Below, piece after piece: positions 12,486-27,400 of a stretch of 64,000 nucleotides of DNA. Each line of letters begins with the position of its first letter. The stretch's first letter is position 1. The translations under genes and the position numbers were made by a program. A model generated the notes under the pieces. It made no database searches, was not told the origin of the DNA, and worked only from the letters and a program-made list of their open reading frames with translations. Origin of the DNA: Psoroptes ovis (Eukaryota; Arthropoda; Arachnida; Sarcoptiformes; Psoroptidae); the NCBI GenBank assembly GCA_002943765.1, contig PQWQ01000003.1, positions 310,001 through 374,000 of the forward strand, given 5' to 3'.

Positions 12486-15400
12486 GTAGGTGCCTATTTG
12501 AATTATTTCAATCTTCTTAAAGTATTTTGTCTATGGACCATTCGGTTTAATCTTGGTTCACCCAAGAATATAAATGCTGGTTCAATTAATGATTACATTG
12601 AATCGATTATTATCATTGAATGAATCGATTATATTCAATATTCTTGGATGCAATTTTTTCCCGAACCAAAAAAAAAGTAATTTAGTAAATTGATCTTTGA
12701 TCAATCATTTATTTCGGTGTTTTTTGTCTGTGTGTTCATTTATTCGTTCATTCATTTATTCATTTATTTATTTATATTTTATTCATTTTCAATGCGATAT
12801 TTCAATATGAACAAATGAGCCACAAAACTGCATTCATACAATTTGAATTATCCGAGTTTTTTTTTGCCTTTCAAAATTGTTACAATTTTGAAAATGAAAA
12901 ATTATTCCTCTCTCCTTGATTATCATCATTGAATTGTATGGATTTGAATTCAAATAATGTAGAATGCTTACAAATGATTAAGTGAATATTCAATATATCT
13001 ATCTATCCAGTTATCTATCTATTTACAAATTAAAGTAACTCTAACACTCATTGATTCAAGACTTACAACCTCATACTAACACACACAAACAAACATGAAT
13101 GATGATAATGAAAATTGAAAATGAAAATCAAATTCAAGTCACACAACAACAACAACAAGCGAGAAGCAAAAATATATCAATTCAATTCAATGAAACACTG
13201 CAAATGATGACAATCCATTTTGTTTTTGTTTTTTTTTTTTTTTTTTTGGGGGGGTGTCATTTACATTTTTGGCAATTTTTATTTCGTTGTTGCAATGACG
13301 GTGAATCGATAACAAAAATACAAATAAAAGGCTAAAACTAGTGAAAGAGGTAGAATCAACTGAAATTTCATGGAATTTTATGAAAATAAAATTCCGTATT
13401 GAATTTTACATTCAATATTTGCTTCCATTTATTCATTGATTCATCGGAGAAAACACTAAATTCAAAATGCAATACATGCATACACACTTATAGCCTTAAA
13501 TATTTTGTTTTTCATCAACAATATTGAAATTTTCGCGATCATTTTGTACAAATATTCTAGTTTTTGAACAAAATGAATGGAGATTGAAAGAGTGAATGAA
13601 TGAAACTGAAAAAAAATTCATTACTTCAAATGGATTTCAATTTGAATGAATTTGCTCGGGTTTTTACGAGGGCTATACTTTTGCTGAATTTATTGATTTT
13701 TTCTCTTTAATTCAATGATTTCCAGCTTTTGGCTGGTGATAAATATCTCCAAATTTCTCTTTTTTCACGGCTCAAAAAAAAAGAAAAATTCCATCACCTC
13801 GAATGACTTAATTAATTAATTGATTTTTGAAATTTTACCATCATTGTATGGCATATTATGGACCTTTGAACAAGCATTTTTGTTTTTAAAAATAATAAAA
13901 CCGACCGAAATAGACCCAGTAGGCTTCGGCTGATGCGTTCAACAAAAATTCAAAGCCAAAGCCTTTCGATATTTATTTGAAATTTTCAATATTTCAAATG
14001 TTTCATAGGCCAAATACCTACAAACAGATTTAAATACGATAATGTTTGTTGGGTTTTTTTTTCTGTTGGTTATTTCGGGTATTTTCTAGCGAAGAATATT
14101 CCTTAATATTTTTTTTACCTTATTCAAATAATACCCAAAGAAGAATAGTCTTACCATTGTCTTTTCCATTGTTTCTTCTTCAATTTGCCATCAAAATTCA
14201 TGTTTTTTGGAATATGTCCCAAATGAATTTTGCCTTTATTTTTTGAGTATTTTCTGAGTATTTTCGATGTGTGTTTGCGTGTGTGTTTGATTATAAATTT
14301 TAAGAATTTTTCCTTATTTTCAAAATGTAACAATAGAAGGCTATAACATTGAACATTGAATTGAATGAATAAATAAATGATGACAATAGTCTTCACTTCA
14401 TTCTGTCTGTGTGTGTGTTTGCGATGCTTCAAATGTAATTTTATTCATTTTTTTACTGTTTGTTTGTTTAGTTTAGTTTGTTCATTTTTGTTCCTATTTC
14501 GCTTTGGTAAATTGAAACTTGACAATTCTCTGAATTCAAAAATTTCTCTGAACAAAATGATGATAATGTTAATCAAATGACATTTTGCTGTTGTTTTGTC
14601 TTTGTGTTTCTCTCGGTGTTACTCGAAAAATTTACTCGGGAAAATTTGATCAGTTTTTTTTTCTATCAGGTTGTCCGATAAGTTCTTGCCGATTTTCTCA
14701 TAATTCCCCGCAATATATTCGGCAATAACTTTTCGGACAATTTAATACTTTGAAATTGTCATTTAAATCATTATTTAATCATTGGATAAACAAGAATAAT
14801 AATTGAATAAAATAAAAATGAAAATCAAGAAAATGAATTCAAAGGTGTTTCAAAGGAAATGATTTTCATTTTCAATTTTTAAGATTTCAAATTTGAGACT
14901 TCAAATTTCATTTAACTCTATTTATAACATTTATTCAATGCGTAATTTGAATTTCAAAACGTAATTTGCTGCCCTACCGATGTCTGATTTATTTGAAATC
15001 AAATCAAATTTTACAGGTCCAAAGTCCTGAAGAATTTTTGTAAAAGATTCCTGGGTATTTTTGGTCAAAAAAATTTTTTTTTTGGGGTCCTGTTCCGTAC
15101 TAAATTTATTCACGATCGATGCATTCGTTCGGTCCATGTGTCCAGCCAATAATGGCCAAGGATGGCCTCATTGAACGAAATGCCAGATTTCATTTGGTTT
15201 CTTTTTCTAAAATTCAATTGAAAGTGGCAACTGAATGGATGGAACCAGGAAAAGAACTAAAATTATGATGAATAGAATTTTGAATTCAATTATTCATTCA
15301 TTCAAATTAAAGATTTCAATTTCAATTGAATTCAATTTGAATTTGAATTGATTATCATTCAATTCAATTTATTCATTTATTTATTTATCTTGAATTGATT

Positions 15401-18400
15401 CTCATTTAAATATAGATAAATATTCCTTGAAAATAAAGAAATAGTAATGAAACCAAAGAGAGAGGGAAAAGTTTTAATATGTTTTGAATGAAAATATTTT
15501 GTGAATATAATCAAAATTAATTAACATTTTCGTTATATCTAATAATACTAATACGATTTGAGAAATACTCCTTTGAGAGATTGGCAATTGTGAAAAGGCA
15601 ATTTGATTGTCGTAGTAATTTGATATAATCGATTCAAATTATCTGGCAAATTTCATTTCATTTCACTACGATTGTCTTTTATATTCAAATTAATCTAATT
15701 CAAACCATTATATTCCTTATTTCTCTGTCCTTATTGTTCAAATTGTCCACCACCACCAACAATATCGACACCACCAATTTTGTGGTCAATTTATCATTTG
15801 GAAATTTGGAAATTCGGAAAGATTTCTTATTGTGTGATAATACTATTGAGCTTTATGAGGTTCATTATTCTTCGAAATGGTGTTGGTCTTCTTCATTATT
15901 CTTATTCTTATTCTTGGTCTTCACCACTTTGGTCGATTCCAAAAATGTGAAAATCAAAATAAATGAATGAATCAATGATATTCGAATGATATTTGAATTG
16001 AATCAATGAAAATAAATGGAAAAATTTGAGAAAATGTAAATTTTATGTCATTTTTTTTAGTGGCTCTTGTTGTTGTTCGACATACCTTTTAACTCGAGAA
16101 TGATATGATATTCATGTTTGTTACAATTTTGTACTATTTCAATGCTAAATTGATGCCAAAGTGATGCCAAACAATTGTAGAAAACACAAACAGAACAAAA
16201 CTAAATATTTTCGATTGAAAATCATCAATTTTAATTTAAAATGAACCTGGAAAAGCCAAGCCAAAGAAAGCAATAGAAATACAAAATAAATAAATCATTG
16301 TATCTATTGCATCTATTGTATTTCAAATACATCATTTTCCTTCTCGTATTTTTGTATTTACACGAATACAAATCGAATAATTTACCCGAGAAAATTTATC
16401 AAATTATTAACGATTATTATTATTTGTTATATCTGTATGTGTGTATCAAGATGGTTTTAATCGTATCTCTGTATATTTTCCTATTATTATTATTATTATA
16501 TTAACTGATTAAATTTTGGTGTTAATTAGTATCTTTAATTCTCATTAATTTGTATTTGAATTATTATTTGTATTATTATTATGCATTTATGATATTAATA
16601 AGAGGAAAAATTCGAAGCCAGTGAAACAATACATAATGAGACTTTGAATGGTGAACTAATAGACAACACACACGTATTATTATTCACACTCTCACAGTAA
16701 TAATTCAAACATTGTCATATACAGATTATGCAAACACTTGCACACACACACATAGACTCAAACAGACATTGTTTCAATAAAATTCCGTTGATTAACTACA
16801 TACAGTTATTCAACGTAATAACTTCTCATAGTTTTTAGTTAATTAACAAAAATGAAATTATTTCAACATTTTCAAGTTTTATTTTGTAGTTTTAAACATG
16901 AATTTCGTAATTATACAATTGAAAATTACATTCAAAATTACGAAAATTAATTTTAAAACTCTGAATTAAAAATTTAAACTTTGTATAATAAAAAAAAACT
17001 GGTATTTTCTACGAAATATTCATATCAGAATATATTCGAAAAAAAAATAACCGAAAATATACCCGAAACACACACACAAAATACTGTAGAAGAAAACCAT
17101 TAAAAAACTATAGTCTTCAGTAAAACAACCAAGACAACAACCTAAACAACACATCGGTAATCATCAAGATTGTGGTGAGAATGTGTGTGTGTGTTCACAC
17201 ACACACACACACATACACATACAACACACACAGTAACATGAATAAATCTCATTATTTTATTATGTGAAATAACAGCGAAAATAAGATGAAATCTTTCACC
17301 AGATCTCTGTTATTTAACCACCTTTATTATTATTATTTCACCATTCATTCATTCAAAAATAATAAACTTTCCGAGATTAATTAATTCGAAATTCAATCAC
17401 AGTTGCGAAGAAATGAAAGGGTTGAAATGAAATTAAAGGGTTTAAAGGGTTGAAAGAGTTGAATCATTCTTCGTATTGTTATTTGAAACAAATGAGAAAT
17501 CATTTTTCCAAAAATAAGAAAATTTAAAGAAACAAAACTGAATTATCAAAGAATTGAAATCTGAGATTCTTTATTATTCTATGGATTTTTCCATTTTTGG
17601 AAAAAAATCGAGCGCTAAACACACTGTGTGCCAAGTAAACCAAGTAAACACAGAATGATTTTATATAACAATAACAAGATTAATAACTATACGAATCAAT
17701 GTGATTTGAATACAGATACAAATACACAGTAGTACCGTTGAAAAAAAAAAATTATTAGGTTGTCCGAAAAGTTTTGGCCGATTTTCATTGAGCTATTCTA
17801 TTTGATTAAACGGGGAAAAATTTTTCGGACAACCTTAAATATATATTTTGATTGAAAATATTCATTGATTTTTCACATTTCGTTATTATTATTATTATTC
17901 ATTCGTGAATGTTTTGATTTGTTTTTTTTTTCATTGAATTTCGTTATTTATTTATTTTCAAGCCAAACCCATAAATACCCATAAATAAACTGATGTATTT
18001 AAGCTACGATTTAAGCTTTCAAACAAACAAAAATAAAAAGATGTTTAAATTCGAATTCAATAACAATTTAACAATTGAATTATTTAGCTTCAGGCTTATT
18101 TTTTTTCAAATTTTTCAAATTGACCATCGCGATTCAATCTCTATTTCTGGCTTTCTATGGCCAATCATTACATTACAATTTTTCATTCAATTTCAATTAC
18201 AATCAAATTTGATCGTAATCAACTTGGTCGTAATCAATCGTAATTTGGTCTATTAAAATCCTAAAATTGACTTAATTGATTGTTTGGTACAAGTTATTTT
18301 GAGTTTAATTTTTTTAAAATTCAAAATTTCAAAGCATTTTCGATAATTATTTCACCAATAGTCATTCACCAAATGATCATTGAACAAAATAAACAACGAA

Positions 18401-21400
18401 ATTGATCAGAAAATTTTCAAAAATTTCCAAAAATTAGTCAAAATTTAACCATTAATCACATAAACCAACCAAACCAGCCAAACAATCAAAAACAATAGTG
18501 TCTAATTTGATTGTCAATCAACTCTCGAATATTTTTTCCCTTCAATTTTTTAGCCGAAATTAATTTGGGAGAAAAAATATTTGAAAATTTCAAAAAATAT
18601 TCAAAATTTCAAAAAACAAATGACGCCCATATATTTCAAAAACAATCATGCTGACAAACAATGACAAACGACAATGAACAACAACAATAAACAACGACAA
18701 ATATTAATTTTCTTTGATCAATCAATTGATTATTGTCATGTTTTTCAATGTATTTGAATATTTATTTCATGCTTTATTTCACACACACAAACATACAAAT
18801 GCACACACATTTAGACTGTAATTGGCCAGTCAAACCAAGGTTCAGGTTGACATGTCAACCAAATATGAATTGAAAAAAAAAATATTTCATATTTCGACTT
18901 ATTCATTGATAAAAATAAAAATGAATATGAATATTGAATATATTAAACATGTATTTTTGATCAAAATAACATTAATAATGATAATAATGACATTAATAAT
19001 CAATGAAACATTAATTTATTAGGTTGTCCGAAAAGTTCTTGCCGATTTTTCAATAATTTTCTACGATATAACCGGCAAGAACTTATTGGACAACCCAATA
19101 AATTATTTAAATAATAATGATAATAATCATTTTTCTTGTTGAAATGAAAATTTTTTAAAATTCCATTTTTCAATGAAATGAACCTTTCGAAATAATTTAA
19201 TAAATTCAATTATTTGTTCAAATTGTATTTGTCCAGTTTTGATTCCTTGGAAAAACTAAATTAAATAAAATAAATAAGAAACTTGAATGTAATTTTCCAA
19301 ATCGATTATCATTTGTTTAAAAAGTACTTGGATCATTTTGCACACAATTAAATTTTAAATTGAAAATTTTCCGTTTTCTACCAAAGAAAAAAGAACCCGA
19401 AAAACAAACAATTTTTGCTTCGAGTTTATATTTTCGCTTGAATTGAGAAATCTTAATTTTTTCCAAATTTTAATTTGAAGAAAATTGAAATTTTCAAATT
19501 TTGATTGATTTGTCGCTTTGTTTTTTACATTTTCATTATGAAATTTTTGATGAAATTGAGAATTGAGAAAATGGTAATTGAAAACAATGGAAAATGAAAA
19601 TTTCATTCGTCATTGGTCGTCCAAATACTCATCGATTTTAGATTGAAAATTTGATGAAATTTTCAAAATTTCAATTATTTGAAAATCGAAAATCATTTCG
19701 CTTTCAATTTTTTTTTTTTTTTTTTGAATTTAAATTTTTCATTTTTCCGTTTCGGTGCAACCGAAATGATTTTGAGAAAAAATAAAATAAAAATAATATG
19801 ACCATTGGCCATTTTTTCTTCCGAAGCCCATCATCATCATCATATTAAATATTAGATTATTTAAACCAGAGAAAGGAAAAAATTGAGTGGAACATAAACA
19901 CTAACAAACTACTGAATCCTGAACATCCTGAATGAAAATCTCAGAGAGAAAAAATCGGAAAAATATTAGGCTGTCCCATAAGTTCTTGCCGTTTTTTAAA
20001 CGAAAAAAAATTCGAAAAACGGCAAGAACTTATGGGACAACCTAATAAACAGCCATTTTTCAATTATTATTTCTTGGGTTGAATTCGGAATAAATGATGG
20101 TCACGAATGCTGCTTCTTAGGCTGCTTGAACGATGTTTATGTTTACAATTTTTTCAAGTGGCCCAAGAATTTGTTTTCTTTGGGTATTTTGGTTTCCTTG
20201 GTATTTTTTCCTTGGTAATATGTGAAAATATTAAAAAATCAGAAATATTGTGAAGCAAAAACACTTGAATTTTGATTTTTTCAAAGAATAAAATAAAATA
20301 AAATTTTATGAATTTTAAAATTTTTTTTCCTCAAAAAAAAAAATTCAAATGTTTTCCTATTCTTCTTATCAAATTTTCCATTTTTCCAAAGGGAAATACC
20401 TTAGAAAAACATTTGAAAATATTCGAGAAAATACACTCGGAAATGATAATTTTCAATTGTAGAATGAAGCTTTATTTTAGATTTTAGAAATTTTTCTTGA
20501 AAAATTGAATTCAAAATTTTAAATTTTTTCGAGGATTTTTTCGATTTTGAAAAAATGTTTTTATATTTTTCAAAAATAAAATACTTTGATAATTTGATTA
20601 TTATTTTCATGATAATACGCATTAAACATTATTATTTTTTTGATTTTTCAAAATAAATATTTTGTTGAAAAATTATTTTCCAATCATCGATAAGGTTGAA
20701 AGCTATAGATTGAAACTTTCGACGTCGTACAGATATTCGAAGAAAATTTCATTCCTGATCACTTATACACACACAAAACAAATCATTGAATCATCGAAAC
20801 CATAATTATCATGTGCTTAATCACATGATGATGAATTATGATTTTATAATCTAAGTTATAATCTTGATAATCGTTTGAATTAATATGTGATTATATCCAA
20901 TATGATCAGATGTACGAGAGATTACAATTCATGTTGTTATGAACTTAAAATTTTTGAAAAAAATCAAATGAATCAACAAATGTTCGTACGAACCTTTCAA
21001 ACATAATATTTTTGCCTTTTGCTTTCATTGATCAATGAAAATGCCAGCATTTTTGAATTATCATCAATCATCAACTGAAGAACTTAAAAAAAAACTATCT
21101 ACAAAATAGTACGATGACCTTTTCGAGGTCATATCGTCAAATGTGTTTCTTTTTTTTCAAATGATATTCACAAACACGTGGCAAACACACGTACACGTAA
21201 ATACGTGTTCCAAGTGTTCAATTCATTTCTTCTTTATTCATTCATTGAATAATTTTACAATTATCATGGTCTTACCTTTGATTGTCCTAGAACCTTTGAA
21301 ATTTTCTGGTCAACCAGACCAAGGGGACCAGACCTCGTGAAAAAAAATTGAAAATTTTCAAAATTTTCAATTTTTTTATTTTAAAAATAAAAACTAATAA

Positions 21401-24400
21401 CATTCAAGGCACACTTTGAAATACAATGGAAATCCTGCATAGACAGACAGGCAGATCAACCAATAGACAGATGGTACCTTTTTTCATTTTCATTTTTTGG
21501 AACAGGATTTCCAAATTCATATTCATTCACTGTTCATATTAAAGGTATAGAGACAAACAAATAACACAAGCAACAAACGACAGCAGCAAACGATTGCGTT
21601 TCACAAGTAAATGATAATAATGGCAATAATATCGCAAATAAAGATTGGCAGATGGTTTTTTCTTGCAAATTTTTCATAATTTTTCTACGAGTCTTTGCCT
21701 GTGTTTCCAAGTGTTTCCAGTTGTTTTTGTGTTTGAAATTTCATTTTAAAATTTTTTTGGAGAAATTTTTCGAGAAATTTTTCGAGAAATCTTTGGAAAA
21801 TTTCCACAATTTTCGGCTGGAAAAATCTCCAAGAAATGGACCAAACCAATGATGATCAAAATGATGATCGAAATGATCAAATGATGATGATGATGAACAT
21901 TTATGTATTTATGAAATAATATTTATTAAATGTGTAATCACAATTTTGGAAATCATCAGAAATGAAATAAAACAAAGATGAACAAACCCAAAAGAAGAAG
22001 AAAATTTCATTTTTTTACCCAAAAAAACAAAATGATGAAAAATGAATGGAAATCAATTGACAACAGCTGTCAAATATTTAATGTTTTGAACCGCAAAAAA
22101 CAATAACAATTGAAAATCGGACAATTTCCCTGATTGTCTGCTGCGAAGACAATGTTTATAAACGATTGATCATAATGATAATAATGATTTTTGATGATAA
22201 TTTTTCAAAATTGCATCACTTCTGGCCAAGGAAAATGATTGAAAATCATTTGAAAATTGAATCAAATTGAAAATATACTGATACAAATGTATTGAATTGA
22301 TTCAAAGTAAAAATAAGTCTGTGTTTTCCCTCGATTGTTCATTTGTTTTTTTTTCGATGGTCACTTTGATCCGAGATTCCTTCGTTATTTACCTATATGG
22401 ATCATTATTATCATCATCTTTCGTTTGCTTCGATCACTGTATCGAAATTTCATATCAAGTGATGATCATTTTTTGTTTATAAACCCAAAAATAATAAAAC
22501 ATAAACATACATTGAATACAATGTATTTGGCGATACATTTCATATCGGTATTTCGATATCGTAAAATTGTAAATTGATGAATCAAACAAACGAAACAAGC
22601 GATGGAATTATCATTGTAATATCATTGTATCGTAATATCATTGTATTTTGGATACGAATTTTCATTTTCAAAAATGAAAATAATGAAGAAATATCGCTAA
22701 AATGGATTTATTGTTTAACAAACAAACAAACAAACAATATTCGAAACAAGATTATTTACTGTTTATATGCGAGAAAATAAAAAATAAATAAATAAATAAA
22801 TGAACAAATGAATGAACAAACGAATAAATAAATAAAATGGACATTATGTATGATCATCATCAAATATCGATGTACAACAGGGCAATAATAATAACAATGT
22901 TTTTATAAATCTCAAGATCCAACCATGTTATTTCAACTATGTGTGTGTGTGTGTGTGTGTGTATGAATGAAATACTTGATATTAATAGCTGTATATTTTC
23001 ATTGCCGAATATATTTTCATTTCATATCGGTATTCATTGTGATTACATTTGAACAATAATTGCATTTTTTCTCGAACAAAATCGAAAGAAAGATGTTTGA
23101 TCTGATTGTTAAAATGTGAATATTCACAAAACAGCAAATTTTTTGCATATTCAGTAAATATTTATTGACGATTTATTGATATTTATTTCGATCGGTTGTT
23201 TTGTTTGTTAGTTTTGCATTTGTATTTGTAGATACTTTGAATCTCATTTTCTACAAGAATGAAATGCAAAATACAAAAATAAATAATCAGATATCTTTGC
23301 AAGTGATAAATGCTTCGAAATTTGGTGGCAAACAACTAAATAAATGACCAAACAAACGAACATGAAAATTGCTGTCGAAAGCTTGTTTTAGGAATTGGAT
23401 TTTCCATCGAATATTCCACCAAGCAATAATGATGACCAGGGCAACATCAATGTCTTTCAATGGTCCTTGATTAAGGCCTTATGAAATAATGAAACATTCC
23501 AAGGTTTTTTTTCGGTTCTCAGGTCCAATTCCAAGATAATTTAGTTTTTTACCAAATTTCATTTCATTCGATTTCATTTCATTCTTTGTGATTCAACCAA
23601 GATAATGATTAAATATTAATTATTCAATTAATTTTTTCTTGTTCATTTCTCGATTTTGTTCATTTATTTATTTATTTTCTTCGTATATATCCAAGAATCA
23701 CAAGTCAAACATTTCGTTAAACATTGTTCATTTTGATTGCACCTTAAAGTCTTTGAAAAATCTTTATTTTTCAAATGATTCTGGACCGAATAACTTTGGA
23801 CCAAAATTATTTTGGACCAAATAATTTCGGACCAAATGATTTTGGACCAAAATGAAAATGGAAAAATCTTAAGAAAACAAAGACTCAAACATCATTGATT
23901 ATTGATTATTTGATTTTTGTAATTTCTCTCGTGAAAAATCTTGATTTTGAATTGTTTCCAAAAATGTTTCTGAAATTTTTTCGATGTTTCGGAAATTTTC
24001 GGTGCTTCTCACCCTCAAAATTCATCTTTTCTTGAATTCAATTCAAATCGAATGATTGAAAAATCCAAAAATAATACGAAATTTCTCCTAAAAATTCCAA
24101 TAATTTTGTATTTGTTTCATTTGTTTGATTTGATTTAAATTCATTTCAATTTTACAATGTAATAATAATAACTCTCATATATTGAATGTGTGAGAATCGG
24201 CGAAAATATTGAAAAATTCAAGTGTGTGTGAATGGGAAAAATCACAAAAAAAAAAAATCAAATCAAATCAAAATGTTCAATGATGCTTCAAATAAAATAA
24301 ATAAATAAAATTGTGAAAATGAACAACATTGAAAAATATTAGGTTGTCTGAAAAGTTCATTCCGCTTAATCAATAGTCAATGCTCATGAAAATCGGTCAG

Positions 24401-27400
24401 AACTTTTCGGACGACCTCATAAAATGCTTGCTAATCATACAAATAACAACAGCTACAACATCGTGTTTTATTGTTTAATATTGTTTAATATTATCATCCT
24501 CAAATTTTAATAAAAACATAATATTTAACAAGTTGTTTTGTGAACAGTAACAATCTTCAATCATCAAATAATAATAATAATAATAAATGATAATAAATTT
24601 CAAATCAATTCAAATGTTTGAAAATTGCAATTTAATATTTACAATGTCTAAAACAACAACAACAATCATCTCATCCACTTGAGATCATTTTTAATAATCA
24701 TTTCGCGGGAAAATCAAATTTTTAATGAAAAATTTAAATTAATTTAAGATCAAACATTTATTCATTGAAACAATATTGAAAATTTTCAATGATTTCAAAC
24801 ATTTTCAGCATTTCTTAAGTTAGAAATTGCCGAAATTTGTCCAAGAAATGGCCTGAAAATTGTCAAAATTGCAATTTTGATTTTTTCAAAATTTAATTTT
24901 GACAAATATTTGTGCATAATATCAAATGAAACTTTTAAAATAAATTACAATTTATTTTCATCATCATCATCATTTAAAGTTTGTTTATTATTTTATTTTA
25001 TATTTTCTCCAAAAAATGAATGAATGAAATTTGGATAAATAAAACTCGGAAAAAAATGTCAGATGTGTGTGTGTGTTGCCATAGACAAATTGCATTATAT
25101 CTCGTAATGATAATGATAATAACGACAATAATTTGTAATTATCATAATTACAAATGAAATAATAATGATAATAATAACAATTATAATTAATATAATCATT
25201 ATAATTATAATATAGTAGAGTTATAAATGATAATTATTTTTTATACGAAAATAAAAAAAAAAAAATTAATTGTTTTAATTACTATTCAGGGAGTTTAATT
25301 TCACATATAAATATTTTCATACCAGAATATTAGGTTGTCCGAAAAGTTCCGTTCCGCTCAATCCAGTCATTCTCAACCAGTGTTCCGCCAGATTCCAAAA
25401 GTGTGCCGCAAAATTTCGGAAATATAACTCATTCCTTCACTATTCCTTTAGAACGGTGTGCCGCACAAATTTTGGAAATAAAGGCTTTTCCTTTTTTTCA
25501 GTGTGCCGCAGCGAAAAAAAGGTGTTTAGAATAACACTGGCTTAATCAATCGAGAGTTGCCGATGAAAATTGGCCAGAACTTTTCGGACAACTTAATGTT
25601 TTCCCTACTTGTATTTAATACGAGTAACATTATTTATTTTCATTCATTATTTTTCCACATTTTTTTCAAATATAATTTACCAGTGTTTATTCACTTGAAA
25701 AACCTTAATTAATTTATTATTATTATGATTATGGTTATATCATTGTATAATATTTTCACATTGTTATTATTCGGTCGGTTGATATATGAATATGTGGAAA
25801 ATGTGGGAAAAAATGGCCAAAAGTTTTCAACATTTTTGGTGAATAAAAAACTTTTAATATTTTTTCAAATTACTCATGAATTACTTGGATGAAATTTTGA
25901 TGAAATTCTGGTCAATTTGGTTCCAGAGAACCGAAAGAACCGAGGAAAACATGAAATTTTTGTAAATTAGCCACTCAAATACATTTACAATTCATCATTT
26001 TCATGGTTTTCCATGATAATAATCATCTACCTTGGTAGAACCTATGAAAATTTCGAAAAAAAATTGATCCAAAGACGAAATAAAACAAAGACAAAACAAT
26101 CACATTGTTTGTTTGAAATTTTCACGTATATTGTCATTCGAACTGTCATTTGAATGACAGATGTCAAATTGTCATTTTTGACCTTTTTGTTTTTTTGGTC
26201 GTAAATTTCAACGTGTACCGTTTTTCATTTGTCTCAACAAAGGTCTCATCAAGGTTTCTTCATTTCAAATTATTCCTATTTTTCATTCTTCTCATTTCCA
26301 GTCATTTTGTCATCATGAATAATGAATTTGTAATGAATTTGATTAAATTATATCATTTTAGTACAAATGATAATTAGGTTGTCCGAAAAGTTTTGGCCGA
26401 TTTTTTCAAAGAACTCAATTGATTCGAGCGGAATGAACTATTCGGACATTCTAATTGAATAGAATGAAATAACATGTTAAATGTCATTTCATTTCATTTC
26501 ATTTTCATGAATTTATTTAATTCGTAATTCGTAATTCATTTCATCGAATTTCATTCCTATTTTTGACTTGATGATAATTACAAATGACAATTGATATTTT
26601 GTATTGTGTTCGTATCATTATCATTTGGGTACAATTATTGTTTGTTCGTACTGAAAAACAATGAGACGAACAATAATGTTGCACTTGAAACAGCAAAAGA
26701 TATATTTGTTTGTTTGTTTGATGAAAGGGTTAGGGTTAATAAATGAATTAAAATTTTTTTTTGTTTTTTCTCATTTTCAACCCAAACGAACTAACAGTGA
26801 GAAATACAAATTGCATTTAATTGCAATTAACACTCTTGAATTACAAGGTATTTTGGTGTATTACTGCCAGATATATCACATGGTACAAGCGAATAAATTC
26901 AAAGGGGTAAAATGCACTGAAAACAAAATATTTAATGAAATTTCCATTGAATTTTCCATTGAATTTGATTTTAAAAATTGAAAGTGAAAATTTTTCAAAG
27001 ATAAACCACTTTCAACCCTTGTACAACCCTTTTAACCCCTTGTAAATCGTGTAAAACCCTTGTAAAACCCATGTAAAACCCTTGTGAAACCTTGTAAACC
27101 CTTGTAAAACCAGTGTAAATGATTTTAAAAGGGATGAAAATTTCGTTGATTTTTAAATTGAATGGAGAAAAATGAAATTGAATTGAAATGAAAATGTGTC
27201 AAAAAAATTGATGTTTTAAATAATAATAATAATAAATATAGCTGTAAGCTATATTCGTGTGTGTGTGTGTGTGTGTGAATATGATCTGAACAGATATGAT
27301 TATTATTCATATTAATTCATTCAAATTCATTTTACAAAATGGTGTAACTGATTCATTCATAAGCGAAATTGAATGAAAATGTTAAATGAATTTTCATATT

